DNA from: Paludibacteraceae bacterium
GTDB taxonomy: Bacteria; Bacteroidota; Bacteroidia; Bacteroidales; Paludibacteraceae
Length of the DNA: 33,085 nucleotides
NCBI GenBank assembly: GCA_024401645.1
Contig: JAKSKR010000033.1
Span: 1-33,085 of the forward strand
Direction of reading: 5' to 3'
Below the pieces are notes generated by a model. The model worked only from the letters and a program-made list of their open reading frames with translations. It was not told the DNA's origin and searched no databases. Shown one piece after another: positions 1 to 8,005 of this stretch (position 1 is its first letter; each line of letters begins with the position of its first letter). The translations under genes and the position numbers were made by a program.

Positions 1-96
1 TTCTGTTTTCTGATGCTTAACAAAATTTTTTAGAAAAATTTAAACAGCTTCTAAAATAGAAAAATCAAGAAGTGCAGAAAAGGTGTGATATTTTCA

Positions 97-129
97 TTGC
101 AACGAATGCTATTATATCCGTTAACTTTG
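97..129 (+). promoter_or_regulatory. Bacteroidota-type promoter for the first hydrolase gene
   Basis: Bases 122-129 read TAACTTTG, an exact match to the Bacteroidota -7 consensus TAnnTTTG. A TTG at 97-99 lies 22 bases upstream, slightly further than the usual 19-21. The predicted transcript would begin near 135 and leave a leader of about 20 bases before the ATG at 157. Bases 1-96 are AT-rich and hold nothing else that I recognise. Confidence 0.55.
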
Positions 130-156
130 CAGTAAACAAACCAAAGCGCAGTAGGT

Positions 157-972
157 ATGAAAGTAACCGCACTTGTTGAAAACACCAGCGAAAAGGGCTT
201 ACCCGTTGAACACGGATTGAGCCTTTACATTGAACGCAATAACGGACAGAAGCTGTTGTTCGACTTGGGCCAGGGCGATTTGTTCGCCGAAAACGCCAAG
301 CGACTGGGTTGCCCCATCGACACGGTTGACCAGTGCATCGTCTCGCACGGCCACTACGACCACGGCGGTGGCTTGAGCACATTTCTCGGCCTGAACCAGC
401 AAGCTAACGTCTACATACACAAAGACGCCTTCTTGCCACACTACTCGCTAAAGGATTTCGGTTTGAAATACATAGGCCTAGACACCAGCCTAGAACACAA
501 CGAGCGCCTTATGGCATGCGGCGACCATACCGAACTTGGCAACGGCATCTGCCTTTTTGCCAACGTGCACGGCAACTGCTGCAATCCGGTTGGCAACAAA
601 CTCCTATTCGGACCAGAAAAGACACAAAACGATGCATTCGGCCACGAGCAGAACCTGGTTGTGCAAGAAGGGGACAAGACCATACTGTTTGCCGGTTGTG
701 CCCACACCGGCATCGTTAACATTGTAAACAAAGCCACCGAGACCATTGGTCACGCGCCAACACACATTTTTGCCGGCATGCACCTGGTGAAAAGCGGATT
801 ACCAGAAAACGAAGAGAACCAATTCATTAGCCGTTTGGCCAACGAACTGGTTCACTTTAACTGTAAACTGTTTACCATGCACTGCACCGGTAAGCCCCAA
901 TACGACAAGCTGAAAGCCATAATGGGCGAACGAATTGACTACCTGTCGTGTGGAGATTCGGTTGAGCTATAA
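157..972 (+). CDS. MBL-fold metal-dependent hydrolase, COG1237 type
   Basis: A 271-residue cytoplasmic metallo-beta-lactamase-fold protein with no signal peptide or membrane segment. The metal-binding motif HGHYDH lies at residues 64-69. Further likely ligands are His163 in an FGHEQNL segment and His183 in GCAHTG. The opening, with its LVENTS and EHGLSLYIE segments, and the ending with MHCTG are typical of COG1237. That family includes proteins named for a methanopterin-type step (7,8-dihydropterin-6-methyl-aminobenzene-phosphate synthase). Bacteroidota do not make methanopterin, so the name should not be transferred; the substrate is unknown. The gene stands alone and converges on the nuclease gene with a 33-base gap. 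The start follows a good -7 box with a short leader. Confidence 0.85.
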   Translation: MKVTALVENTSEKGLPVEHGLSLYIERNNGQKLLFDLGQGDLFAENAKRLGCPIDTVDQCIVSHGHYDHGGGLSTFLGLNQQANVYIHKDAFLPHYSLKDFGLKYIGLDTSLEHNERLMACGDHTELGNGICLFANVHGNCCNPVGNKLLFGPEKTQNDAFGHEQNLVVQEGDKTILFAGCAHTGIVNIVNKATETIGHAPTHIFAGMHLVKSGLPENEENQFISRLANELVHFNCKLFTMHCTGKPQYDKLKAIMGERIDYLSCGDSVEL

Positions 973-1005
973 AAACCGCTAAATGACGTACTGCACAAAC
1001 ACCGG

Positions 1006-4000
1006 TTACCAACGTTTAACCGTGTCGCGATGGCAAATGGACTTAAAGTCGCAGAAAGTGCAAGTGTCCTCGTCGTCGCAAGCCTTGAAAGGAACGTCTT
1101 TGTTGAGCATCTCCCTTAAAGTTGAGCGCAACCTATCCATAAATTCACTTTCAACGTCAACATTGTTAGGGTCGGTGGAATTTACGGCAATAGGTATAAC
1201 GTTTGGTCTACGCTCGCCTAACAACAAATGCGCATCGTATTCGTCGTTCATTTGACGTGGGAACATCAGCACAGGCTGAATTTCGCGGTTGGCATTGTTG
1301 TAATGGCGTCCACCGTCGGCTTGTGCATCCATATTCCAAAGGCAAGAATAAAGCGTCGCCTGGAAAACCTTATCGGAGCGGCTGCTACCACCTTCAAACA
1401 TAGCGTCTACGTTTTTCACCCTTCTCTTGTGTCCGTCGGCATCGCCACCCGTCTTATAGTCAACCACACGGAAGACATTGTCCTTCATGTCACGACGGTC
1501 GAGCACACCACCCAAGCGGAAAGTAAATTCAGAGCCATCGGCCAAAGCCGTCTTTACCGGCTGGGAAATGGTAAACTCTGGCTTGTAGATGATGAAACCA
1601 TGTTCGCCCGCATAGCGCATGTCTTCCTTTACCTGTTTGCGTACCAATTCAACAAGCACGTCGCGTTTAATGAGCTGAATGCCGGTATAGTCTTTCGGAT
1701 CGTTCACATGGAACTCGGTAGCGAAAGCCCAGTCGACAATACGTTCCAACTCGTCGGTAGCCACATACTTTTTCAACTGTGCAGCATTGACGGTAGCCGA
1801 CCAGTCGACCTCATGTTCGGCATCGAGGTGACCACCATTGTCTTCAGCAACCGGATGTCCTGAAATCTCGCTATAGATTATTTCCATAGCCTTGTGGAAG
1901 ATACGTCCGAAGAAAGCCTCGTCGATGTCAGAATCGAAATCGTCGTCGACTTTGAGTTGCTTGATGTAATGGAAATAGAAACGAAGGGAACAATCGAGAT
2001 AAGAATTCAACGCACTAGGCGACAAGTCGATGTTCATTACACCCTTACGCTGGGTACGCACACGTTCGTTATGTGCAAGTCGTTCAGCATCGGGCAAGTA
2101 GCAATAGCGTTCCTTCAGCTTAAGGATATCTTCGTCAGTCTTCTTAACCACCAGCGACGTACCGTTGTAGGCCGAGGCATCGTTAAAGACGATAGGCGTA
2201 ATGGCATCGAAAGCCTTATATTCACTTTTCAACTGGCGCAAGAAGCGACTCTGTTCCCCACCCGAGTTCTGCGATGCATTATAGACCAATGTCATAGCAC
2301 TAGGGCGTTGCAACAACCTGAAAAAGTTGTAGGCATAAAGCGCATCTTCGTGCTCAACAGCCGGCAAGTGGTAAGCCACACGCAAGGCATAAGGAATGAA
2401 GGAAGGTGCAAACGAATCTTTAGGCATGTGCTTTTCGTCGACCGAAAGCATAAGCACGTATTTAAAGTCGAGGCTTCGGGTTTCCAAGAAACCCATTACC
2501 TGCATGCCACGTGCAGGTTCGCCACTGTAAGGCACTTTAGCCGAAGCGAACATCTTGCCCATCAGCTTGCAGAAAAGGGAAACCGAAAGCAAATCGGCGT
2601 CCTGCCCCAGCACCTGCTGCGAGGTTGCCAGGCAATTAACCATACGGAATACTTGGTAATAAGCCTCCTCGTAAAGTCCAATAAAATTATGGTCGGCATC
2701 AGAATCGCCCGCCTTTGCACTATAGGCATAAACGGAAGCCATTTCGCCCAAAGCAGCCAACAACCACTTAATAAGCGGCTGGGCATCGGCATCAGGTTTA
2801 ACCGATATGGAATCGTCGAACAGCAAATCGACAAACTTGGTTACATGCGCAGCACTAATGGCCTGTCCACTGGCAACAAATGCATTAGCAAATGCCGTAA
2901 CGTCGGCCTTTGAGACATAGGTCTTGGTTTGTGCCTTCAGCTCGCGCAACAAGTATTCGGCAAAGGCAGAGTTCCACTGCCTAACGACACTGTGTCGCAA
3001 AACGCCGGCAATGTCGGTATAGGAGAACTTGCGTCCGCCACCACGCCCAACCTGAAGCTGAATGAGCAAGTGCACAAGCGAGTAAGCCGGTGTCTGGTTA
3101 ATGGGGAAACCCATGGTAACATTCATGTCTTGCACCGAGTCGGGTATGGCATGAAGCACAGCTGGCAACAGCTTTTCGTCGCAAAGCACGATAGCGATGT
3201 CGCTATCGGGCACACCACGGTCTTTCAAGTCGCGAATGAACTTTGACACATATTTGGTTTGCGCCGTGTCGGTAGAAGCCGACAAGACCTTGAGGTGCTG
3301 CTTATCGGACAAGCGCTGAAGGTAGTCGTGGCTCTGCCAGCTGGCATTGAGTTCGTTCTCGCCATTCTTCAACACGTTCGGCAAAGACAACAATAGTCCC
3401 TGCTGTTTTGCAAGGGGCGACATGGCAGAGAAACCGCCCAAATTGACACGTAAGAAAGTACCAGCATCGTCACGGAAAGAGTTGCGGTTCTTCATGGCCA
3501 CCTCATTCAAGGCATCGGGATTGAAGTAAGAAATGTCGTAATCCCAATAAAAGAGCGCCGAAGGCTTACCATTCTCGAGCACGCGGTTGTTCAACTTCTT
3601 TAGGAGAGCCGTTTCGCAGCCGTTTAAGGCATTGAAGCCAACAAAGACGTACTGACGCTCTGCCTGCAACTGTTCGGGCAGGCCTACCGACTTATCGTTC
3701 AATTTTTCGGCAACCATACGGTGCAACATACCGGCATACGCCAATCCGAGTTTTTCAAGTTCGGCCTTAAAAGACTCGTAAATGCTGCCTAGCAGTTCCC
3801 AAAGGGTGATGAATCCCTTGAACAAAGCCGTTTCGGTATTGAAATCGCGATTGAGGAAGTCTTGTATCGCCTTAATCTGCTCTTCGGTCAAGTAATCGAT
3901 ATTTTCTAGCTCCTTCATTTCCTTGAAGTTGCGGAAAAGCATCTTGGCATCGACCAGATTCTTATCAATATCGTCGAAGTCGTTAAGTATGATGTCGCCC

Positions 4001-4398
4001 AAGAAATAGAACTCGTCGAAAGTCTTGGTCAACACCTTTCTAGGCACCTCGTCGGTGTCGGCAATAGATTCGAGTTTTTTCTTCGCCTCTGAAAGGTAGA
4101 CCTTGTAGAGCAACTGAATGAGCTGGATGCGGTCGACATCGGGCACGATAGACAAAGGAATGCCGTAAAAGTGCGCGAACTGCTCGAGCAGATTGCTACT
4201 GGTAGCATATTCGGGCGACCAAAGCGGCGCACACTCGTTATAGCGTTCGTTATAGACATCGAGCAAGAACTTGTTCATAAACAAGCGTGCACGTTTATTC
4301 GGGAACACGATGGTAAGGTTCGAGAAATCTTTGCTTTCGCCGTTCTTCTCAACCAAATCAATTGCAACCGTTTTCAAGAAAGGGACAAACTTTTCCAT
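1006..4398 (-). CDS. AddB-like PD-(D/E)XK nuclease with 4Fe-4S cluster motif
   Basis: An 1130-residue protein of the Bacteroidota AddB-like family, expected to act in double-strand break resection with an AddA/UvrD-type helicase. The N-terminal half resembles an inactivated helicase domain, with an FPNKRA segment near residue 50 and no intact Walker A motif. The C-terminal nuclease starts near residue 792. Its catalytic signature is GGVLD (Asp967) followed by VVDYK (Asp980, Lys982). Four cysteines fit the split AddB-type iron-sulfur cluster: Cys803, then Cys1113-x2-Cys1116-x5-Cys1122. Length and order match the family. No AddA-like helicase gene lies beside it here; its neighbours converge or diverge, so it is transcribed alone. 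The ATG at 4398 sits 26 bases below a good -7 box. Confidence 0.88.
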   Translation of the reverse strand: MEKFVPFLKTVAIDLVEKNGESKDFSNLTIVFPNKRARLFMNKFLLDVYNERYNECAPLWSPEYATSSNLLEQFAHFYGIPLSIVPDVDRIQLIQLLYKVYLSEAKKKLESIADTDEVPRKVLTKTFDEFYFLGDIILNDFDDIDKNLVDAKMLFRNFKEMKELENIDYLTEEQIKAIQDFLNRDFNTETALFKGFITLWELLGSIYESFKAELEKLGLAYAGMLHRMVAEKLNDKSVGLPEQLQAERQYVFVGFNALNGCETALLKKLNNRVLENGKPSALFYWDYDISYFNPDALNEVAMKNRNSFRDDAGTFLRVNLGGFSAMSPLAKQQGLLLSLPNVLKNGENELNASWQSHDYLQRLSDKQHLKVLSASTDTAQTKYVSKFIRDLKDRGVPDSDIAIVLCDEKLLPAVLHAIPDSVQDMNVTMGFPINQTPAYSLVHLLIQLQVGRGGGRKFSYTDIAGVLRHSVVRQWNSAFAEYLLRELKAQTKTYVSKADVTAFANAFVASGQAISAAHVTKFVDLLFDDSISVKPDADAQPLIKWLLAALGEMASVYAYSAKAGDSDADHNFIGLYEEAYYQVFRMVNCLATSQQVLGQDADLLSVSLFCKLMGKMFASAKVPYSGEPARGMQVMGFLETRSLDFKYVLMLSVDEKHMPKDSFAPSFIPYALRVAYHLPAVEHEDALYAYNFFRLLQRPSAMTLVYNASQNSGGEQSRFLRQLKSEYKAFDAITPIVFNDASAYNGTSLVVKKTDEDILKLKERYCYLPDAERLAHNERVRTQRKGVMNIDLSPSALNSYLDCSLRFYFHYIKQLKVDDDFDSDIDEAFFGRIFHKAMEIIYSEISGHPVAEDNGGHLDAEHEVDWSATVNAAQLKKYVATDELERIVDWAFATEFHVNDPKDYTGIQLIKRDVLVELVRKQVKEDMRYAGEHGFIIYKPEFTISQPVKTALADGSEFTFRLGGVLDRRDMKDNVFRVVDYKTGGDADGHKRRVKNVDAMFEGGSSRSDKVFQATLYSCLWNMDAQADGGRHYNNANREIQPVLMFPRQMNDEYDAHLLLGERRPNVIPIAVNSTDPNNVDVESEFMDRLRSTLREMLNKDVPFKACDDEDTCTFCDFKSICHRDTVKRW

Positions 4399-4423
4399 AT
4401 CAAATTGACAAAATAACGTTATA

Positions 4424-4454
4424 CAAATATAAGAAACTTTTTGTTCTCAAACAA
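4424..4454 (-). promoter_or_regulatory. Promoter of the AddB-like gene
   Basis: Read on the minus strand, 4431-4424 is TATATTTG, an exact TAnnTTTG -7 box. A TTG at 4454-4452 lies 20 bases upstream, the usual Bacteroidota spacing; the overlapping CAAACAA on the plus strand gives two registers for the -33 element. The site overlaps the oppositely directed promoter for the metallophosphoesterase. Confidence 0.6.
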
Positions 4455-4467
4455 TTGTGTACTTTTG
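4440..4467 (+). promoter_or_regulatory. Promoter of the metallophosphoesterase gene
   Basis: Bases 4460-4467 read TACTTTTG, an exact -7 consensus. TTTG at 4440-4443 is a possible -33 element, although the 16-base spacing is short. The leader to the ATG at 4489 would be about 15 bases. Confidence 0.5.
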
Positions 4468-4488
4468 CGCTAAATTAAGAAAAAAAGC

Positions 4489-5598
4489 ATGAAACTATTC
4501 TTACACATTTTCACCATTCTTTTCGTTCTGTCGGCACAAGTCTATGTTTCTTACCGCATTTGGCACCTGTTACCCACCAGCCACCTTTGGAAGAACATAG
4601 CCACCATACTTTACAACTTCAGCATTGTTTCACTCATCATTTTCTTTGCAGGCGCATTCGGTAGCGGCAAGTTCATCAACTTCAGCATTTCGAAGGTATT
4701 TTACGAGATTGGCACCTCTGCCATCTTCGTTCTGCTATTCCTTTTCATTACCTTCCTGGCCATAGACTTGCTTCGCCTTGTGCGGGTGCTGCCCCACAAC
4801 TTTGTGCAAGACAGCCTAGTGGGCACCATTGGCGTTACAGCCCTTATGCTGGTGCTGTTTGTAGGCGGCAACGTACACTACTACAACAAGAAGCGCACCA
4901 CCCTTGAGCTAACAACCACCAAGAAACTGAAAAAGCCAGTAAAGATGGTGATGATGAGCGACTTGCACCTTGGCTACCATAACGAAAGGAGTGAATTTGC
5001 GAAATGGGTAGACACCATTAACAAAGAGAATCCTGACTTCGTCCTTATTGCCGGCGACCTTGTAGACTGCTTTGTAACCCCGCTGTTGGAACAGAACGTG
5101 GCAGAAGAGTTTCATAGGATAAAAGCCCCGGTTTATGCCTGCATGGGTAACCACGAATACATTGGCGGAGCCAACAACGCCTACAACTTCTTTAAGCTTG
5201 CCGGCATCAACATCTTGCAAGACTCAACTGCCGTACTCGAAGAGTATGGCGTTGCCATTGTTGGCCGAGACGACCGCACCAACAAGCGCAGGGCCAGCAT
5301 AGACAGCTTGCTGACAAACGTAGACAAGGAGCGCCTATACACCATATTGCTCGATCACCAGCCATTTCACCTAGACCAAGCCGAGAAAAGCGGCATAGAC
5401 TTCCAGTTCAGCGGCCACACCCATTATGGACAGGTTTGGCCTATCACCTACATCATCGACAACATGTACGAAGATGGCTACGGTCCTTGGCAAAGGGGCA
5501 ACACGCACTACTACGTCAGTTCGGGCATGGGCATTTGGGGCGGCAAGTTCCGCATTGGCACCCATTCGGAATACGTAGTTGCAGAATTACGCAACTAA
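4489..5598 (+). CDS. Membrane-anchored metallophosphoesterase
   Basis: A 369-residue calcineurin-like phosphoesterase with an N-terminal membrane domain. Hydrophobic segments lie at about residues 3-22, 36-56, 73-95 and 110-127, and the catalytic domain follows from about 150. Metal-binding motifs are in the standard order: SDLHLG (Asp158, His160), AGDLVD (Asp190), GNHE (Asn221, His222), DHQP (His290) and GHTHYGQ (His310, His312). This layout resembles the YkuE/YaeI-like phosphoesterases, some of which act on lipids such as UDP-diacylglucosamine; the substrate here cannot be told from sequence. All metal ligands are present, so it should be active. It is transcribed alone and converges on the AsmA-like gene, with 33 bases between stops. 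Confidence 0.88.
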   Translation: MKLFLHIFTILFVLSAQVYVSYRIWHLLPTSHLWKNIATILYNFSIVSLIIFFAGAFGSGKFINFSISKVFYEIGTSAIFVLLFLFITFLAIDLLRLVRVLPHNFVQDSLVGTIGVTALMLVLFVGGNVHYYNKKRTTLELTTTKKLKKPVKMVMMSDLHLGYHNERSEFAKWVDTINKENPDFVLIAGDLVDCFVTPLLEQNVAEEFHRIKAPVYACMGNHEYIGGANNAYNFFKLAGINILQDSTAVLEEYGVAIVGRDDRTNKRRASIDSLLTNVDKERLYTILLDHQPFHLDQAEKSGIDFQFSGHTHYGQVWPITYIIDNMYEDGYGPWQRGNTHYYVSSGMGIWGGKFRIGTHSEYVVAELRN

Positions 5599-5631
5599 AA
5601 AATTTTGGGAAAGAATTTAAACTGCCTCTAA

Positions 5632-7878
5632 CTATTCACCTAGGACATCGAGTTTCAGAACTGTCTTTCCCGAGTATGACTTCGTAGAGTCGTATGGCTC
5701 GGTTATGACTTGCACATTCTGGGCTAGGCTGTCGAGCTGCTGCTTCAGATAGGTTTGAATCTGTTCTGACCTTGCCTGTGCACTTGCACTAACAACCGAT
5801 GGCGCCATAGCCCCATATTTACTAATAGCATATTTTTGTGCCGATTTAAAAGATTTTGTAGAATCTTTTTCAGAAAGGTAAGCCTTAAACTCAACCGACT
5901 TCACGTCGAGCTTTTCAATGTCATCCTTATCTACGAGTTCAAGGTTCTGCACATTCTTGTCGGGATGCAGGCTTAAAAAGTAATCGGTTTTCAACTGGTT
6001 TAGTGCCGACTCTTCAATGGCATCGGCATAGTTTATCTGCTGCGTCAATGCCAGCTTCAGCTCTGGTTTTTCCTTAACCAACGCCACCACACCGTTCAAC
6101 TGGTTATAAATCTCGACACTTAACGAAGAACTGCTTGCACCGAACGGCACCACCTCCACATTGTCTGCCCCACCAAAGAGCTTGGCAAACGACTTGACGG
6201 GCGCACTGCCCACTTTAGCAAGGAAGTCGAGCAAAGTTTTCGTAATAATCTTCTTGTAATTAAACTCCGGCGAGTTGACATTACCGGCAACAGGCAAATC
6301 GATGGAGATTTTTCCGTTCTTATCGGTAATCACGTACAGAGCCGTCTTCAGCGGCACCTTAAATTCCGCATTTTCCACTTGCTTGTCCTTCTCGACCGAG
6401 CAGCCCATTACCGACAGTTTGTTGACACCCTTCAGTTCGTTATTGGTAATAACATTTTGGCTGACCACCGACATGTTTCCGCCAACAATGCGGTAGGCAA
6501 AAAGCGGATGGAAATAAGGATTAAACTCCGTAAGATCGACGTTGTTCAAGGTTAGCGTAAGGTTTTGGTTGGCCATGTCGTTCATATCGCCACGCCAACG
6601 CCCCTCCATCGAGCCTGTCTTTCCCAAGCGCCCCGAAACAAACACATCGTTTGGCTTGTCGAGTGTCACATTTTCGGCTTTTACGCAAAAGTCTTTCACA
6701 TCGTACACAAAAGTTTCGGATTGACTGGCATCTTCCATGTGCATGGTCATATTGCGCATGTCGACCTTGTCGATGATGAATTTCAGCGGATTTTTATCTA
6801 CTACCATCTGTTTTACGCTATCGGGCAACGTCTGTGCTATAGAATCGCGTTCCTCGCGTCGCTCGGCAGCCTCGGGCGAATTAACGAAGTAAGAGATATT
6901 GTCACCGGCCTTGTCGACGATGAACTGCGAACCTATGCCATCGCCATCGACTGTTCCCAAATGGATCTCGTTATCGGTCAAGTTTAGGCGTACCAGTTCG
7001 GCAGACGTGCGATTGGCAGAAAGCACCAAGCGGCCCAAGTCGTCGGTCACCTTTACATTCTTCAACGAAGACTTTCCGCTAATTGTAAAATTCATTATAT
7101 GGTTAAAGTCGCCCTTCATGGTGGCATCGACATCTAGTAGTCCCGACACATCACCCACACGCACGCCTTGGCGCATATAAGGCTTTACACACGCTATAGA
7201 GAAATTACGAATGCTTGTGTTAATCTGGAATCGGGAGGACTCCATATCGTAACTCATCTTGGCTTTAAGGGAGCCACCATTCTCAAAGTTGAGGTTCAAG
7301 TCAACATCGGTAGGCTTGTTGGAAAAATAGATACCCGGAACGTCGATATTGACATCGTTCAACTCAAATTTAGAGTTAAGGACCTTATCGTTGTAAAGTG
7401 CCTTACAATGCCTTAAGCGAATATCGTAAATGCCAACCGCCCAGCTACTAGGCGTAGTATCGGCAACAGCGGCGGTATCGGGCTGTGAGAAATGTTCAAT
7501 GATGTCGGAAAAGTTGAAGACAGAGTCACGTTGAAGCACCTTAACATCTATGCCCCTTAAATGCACATGCTGCAAGTTTACCTCTTTCGAAAGCAAGTCG
7601 AAAAGATTGATGTCGACGAAGAGCGAATCAAAGCTTAAGAACTTTGTTTTCTCGTCCTGTTCAAGCACCTTTACCCCGTCGATGCAGACTGCACTGTGCA
7701 GCAGGCTGATGTCGATATTGTCGACAGACACCTCACGGCCAAGGAGTTCCTTATCGTGTTCCTCAATGTACGACTTTGCAATGTCGCCACCCTTATAAGC
7801 CACCACTACTAGAGCCACAGCCACCAAAAGCAACAGGGCCGCAAGTACACGTCCAACAATCTTAAAAACCTTTTTCAT
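5632..7878 (-). CDS. AsmA/DUF748-like envelope protein
   Basis: A 748-residue protein with one N-terminal membrane helix (about residues 8-28, after a basic start), followed by a long soluble region. The pattern of alternating beta-strand-like stretches (for example SVDNIDISLLHSAVCIDG near residue 50) and later segments such as GNMSVVSQNV and FKVPLKTALYVI suggests an AsmA-like or DUF748 protein. That superfamily is now thought to include bridge-like lipid carriers between inner and outer membranes. The C-terminal 150 residues are less conserved in look and contain an LNQLKTDYFLSLHPDK-like, OmpA-adjacent segment seen in DUF748 proteins. I infer an envelope role; the family call rests on overall pattern rather than on a catalytic motif. 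It has its own promoter. Confidence 0.7.
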   Translation of the reverse strand: MKKVFKIVGRVLAALLLLVAVALVVVAYKGGDIAKSYIEEHDKELLGREVSVDNIDISLLHSAVCIDGVKVLEQDEKTKFLSFDSLFVDINLFDLLSKEVNLQHVHLRGIDVKVLQRDSVFNFSDIIEHFSQPDTAAVADTTPSSWAVGIYDIRLRHCKALYNDKVLNSKFELNDVNIDVPGIYFSNKPTDVDLNLNFENGGSLKAKMSYDMESSRFQINTSIRNFSIACVKPYMRQGVRVGDVSGLLDVDATMKGDFNHIMNFTISGKSSLKNVKVTDDLGRLVLSANRTSAELVRLNLTDNEIHLGTVDGDGIGSQFIVDKAGDNISYFVNSPEAAERREERDSIAQTLPDSVKQMVVDKNPLKFIIDKVDMRNMTMHMEDASQSETFVYDVKDFCVKAENVTLDKPNDVFVSGRLGKTGSMEGRWRGDMNDMANQNLTLTLNNVDLTEFNPYFHPLFAYRIVGGNMSVVSQNVITNNELKGVNKLSVMGCSVEKDKQVENAEFKVPLKTALYVITDKNGKISIDLPVAGNVNSPEFNYKKIITKTLLDFLAKVGSAPVKSFAKLFGGADNVEVVPFGASSSSLSVEIYNQLNGVVALVKEKPELKLALTQQINYADAIEESALNQLKTDYFLSLHPDKNVQNLELVDKDDIEKLDVKSVEFKAYLSEKDSTKSFKSAQKYAISKYGAMAPSVVSASAQARSEQIQTYLKQQLDSLAQNVQVITEPYDSTKSYSGKTVLKLDVLGE

Positions 7879-7904
7879 CTCTATCCTTAACTAGAACACA
7901 GCCA

Positions 7905-7912
7905 CAAAGTTA
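7905..7912 (-). promoter_or_regulatory. -7 box upstream of the AsmA-like gene
   Basis: On the minus strand this reads TAACTTTG, an exact TAnnTTTG match, 27 bases before the ATG at 7878. The best -33 candidate (TTG at 7930-7928) is only 15 bases away, so the upstream element is weak. Confidence 0.45.
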
Positions 7913-7955
7913 CGACAAATAGCCGTGCAATAGCACACACAACCTGCGAAAACGC

Positions 7956-7983
7956 AAAAAAGGCGGGTTTTTCCCGCCTTTTT
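7956..7983. terminator. Bidirectional terminator after infB
   Basis: The 6-base stem GGCGGG (7962-7967) pairs with CCCGCC (7973-7978) around a TTTTT loop. It is flanked by six A on the left and five T on the right, so it can end transcripts in both directions. It lies 23 bases past the infB stop and just upstream of the AsmA-like promoter, insulating the two units. Confidence 0.85.
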
Positions 7984-8005
7984 ACCATTATATGTTATTA
8001 TAACA

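Noticed and set aside
157..972. Methanopterin biosynthesis enzyme
   Set aside because: The COG1237 name suggests this, but the pathway is not expected in Bacteroidota and no partner genes are present.
1894..2913. Plus-strand open frame of 339 codons over the AddB-like gene
   Set aside because: It is an antisense shadow; the minus-strand product is recognisable throughout.
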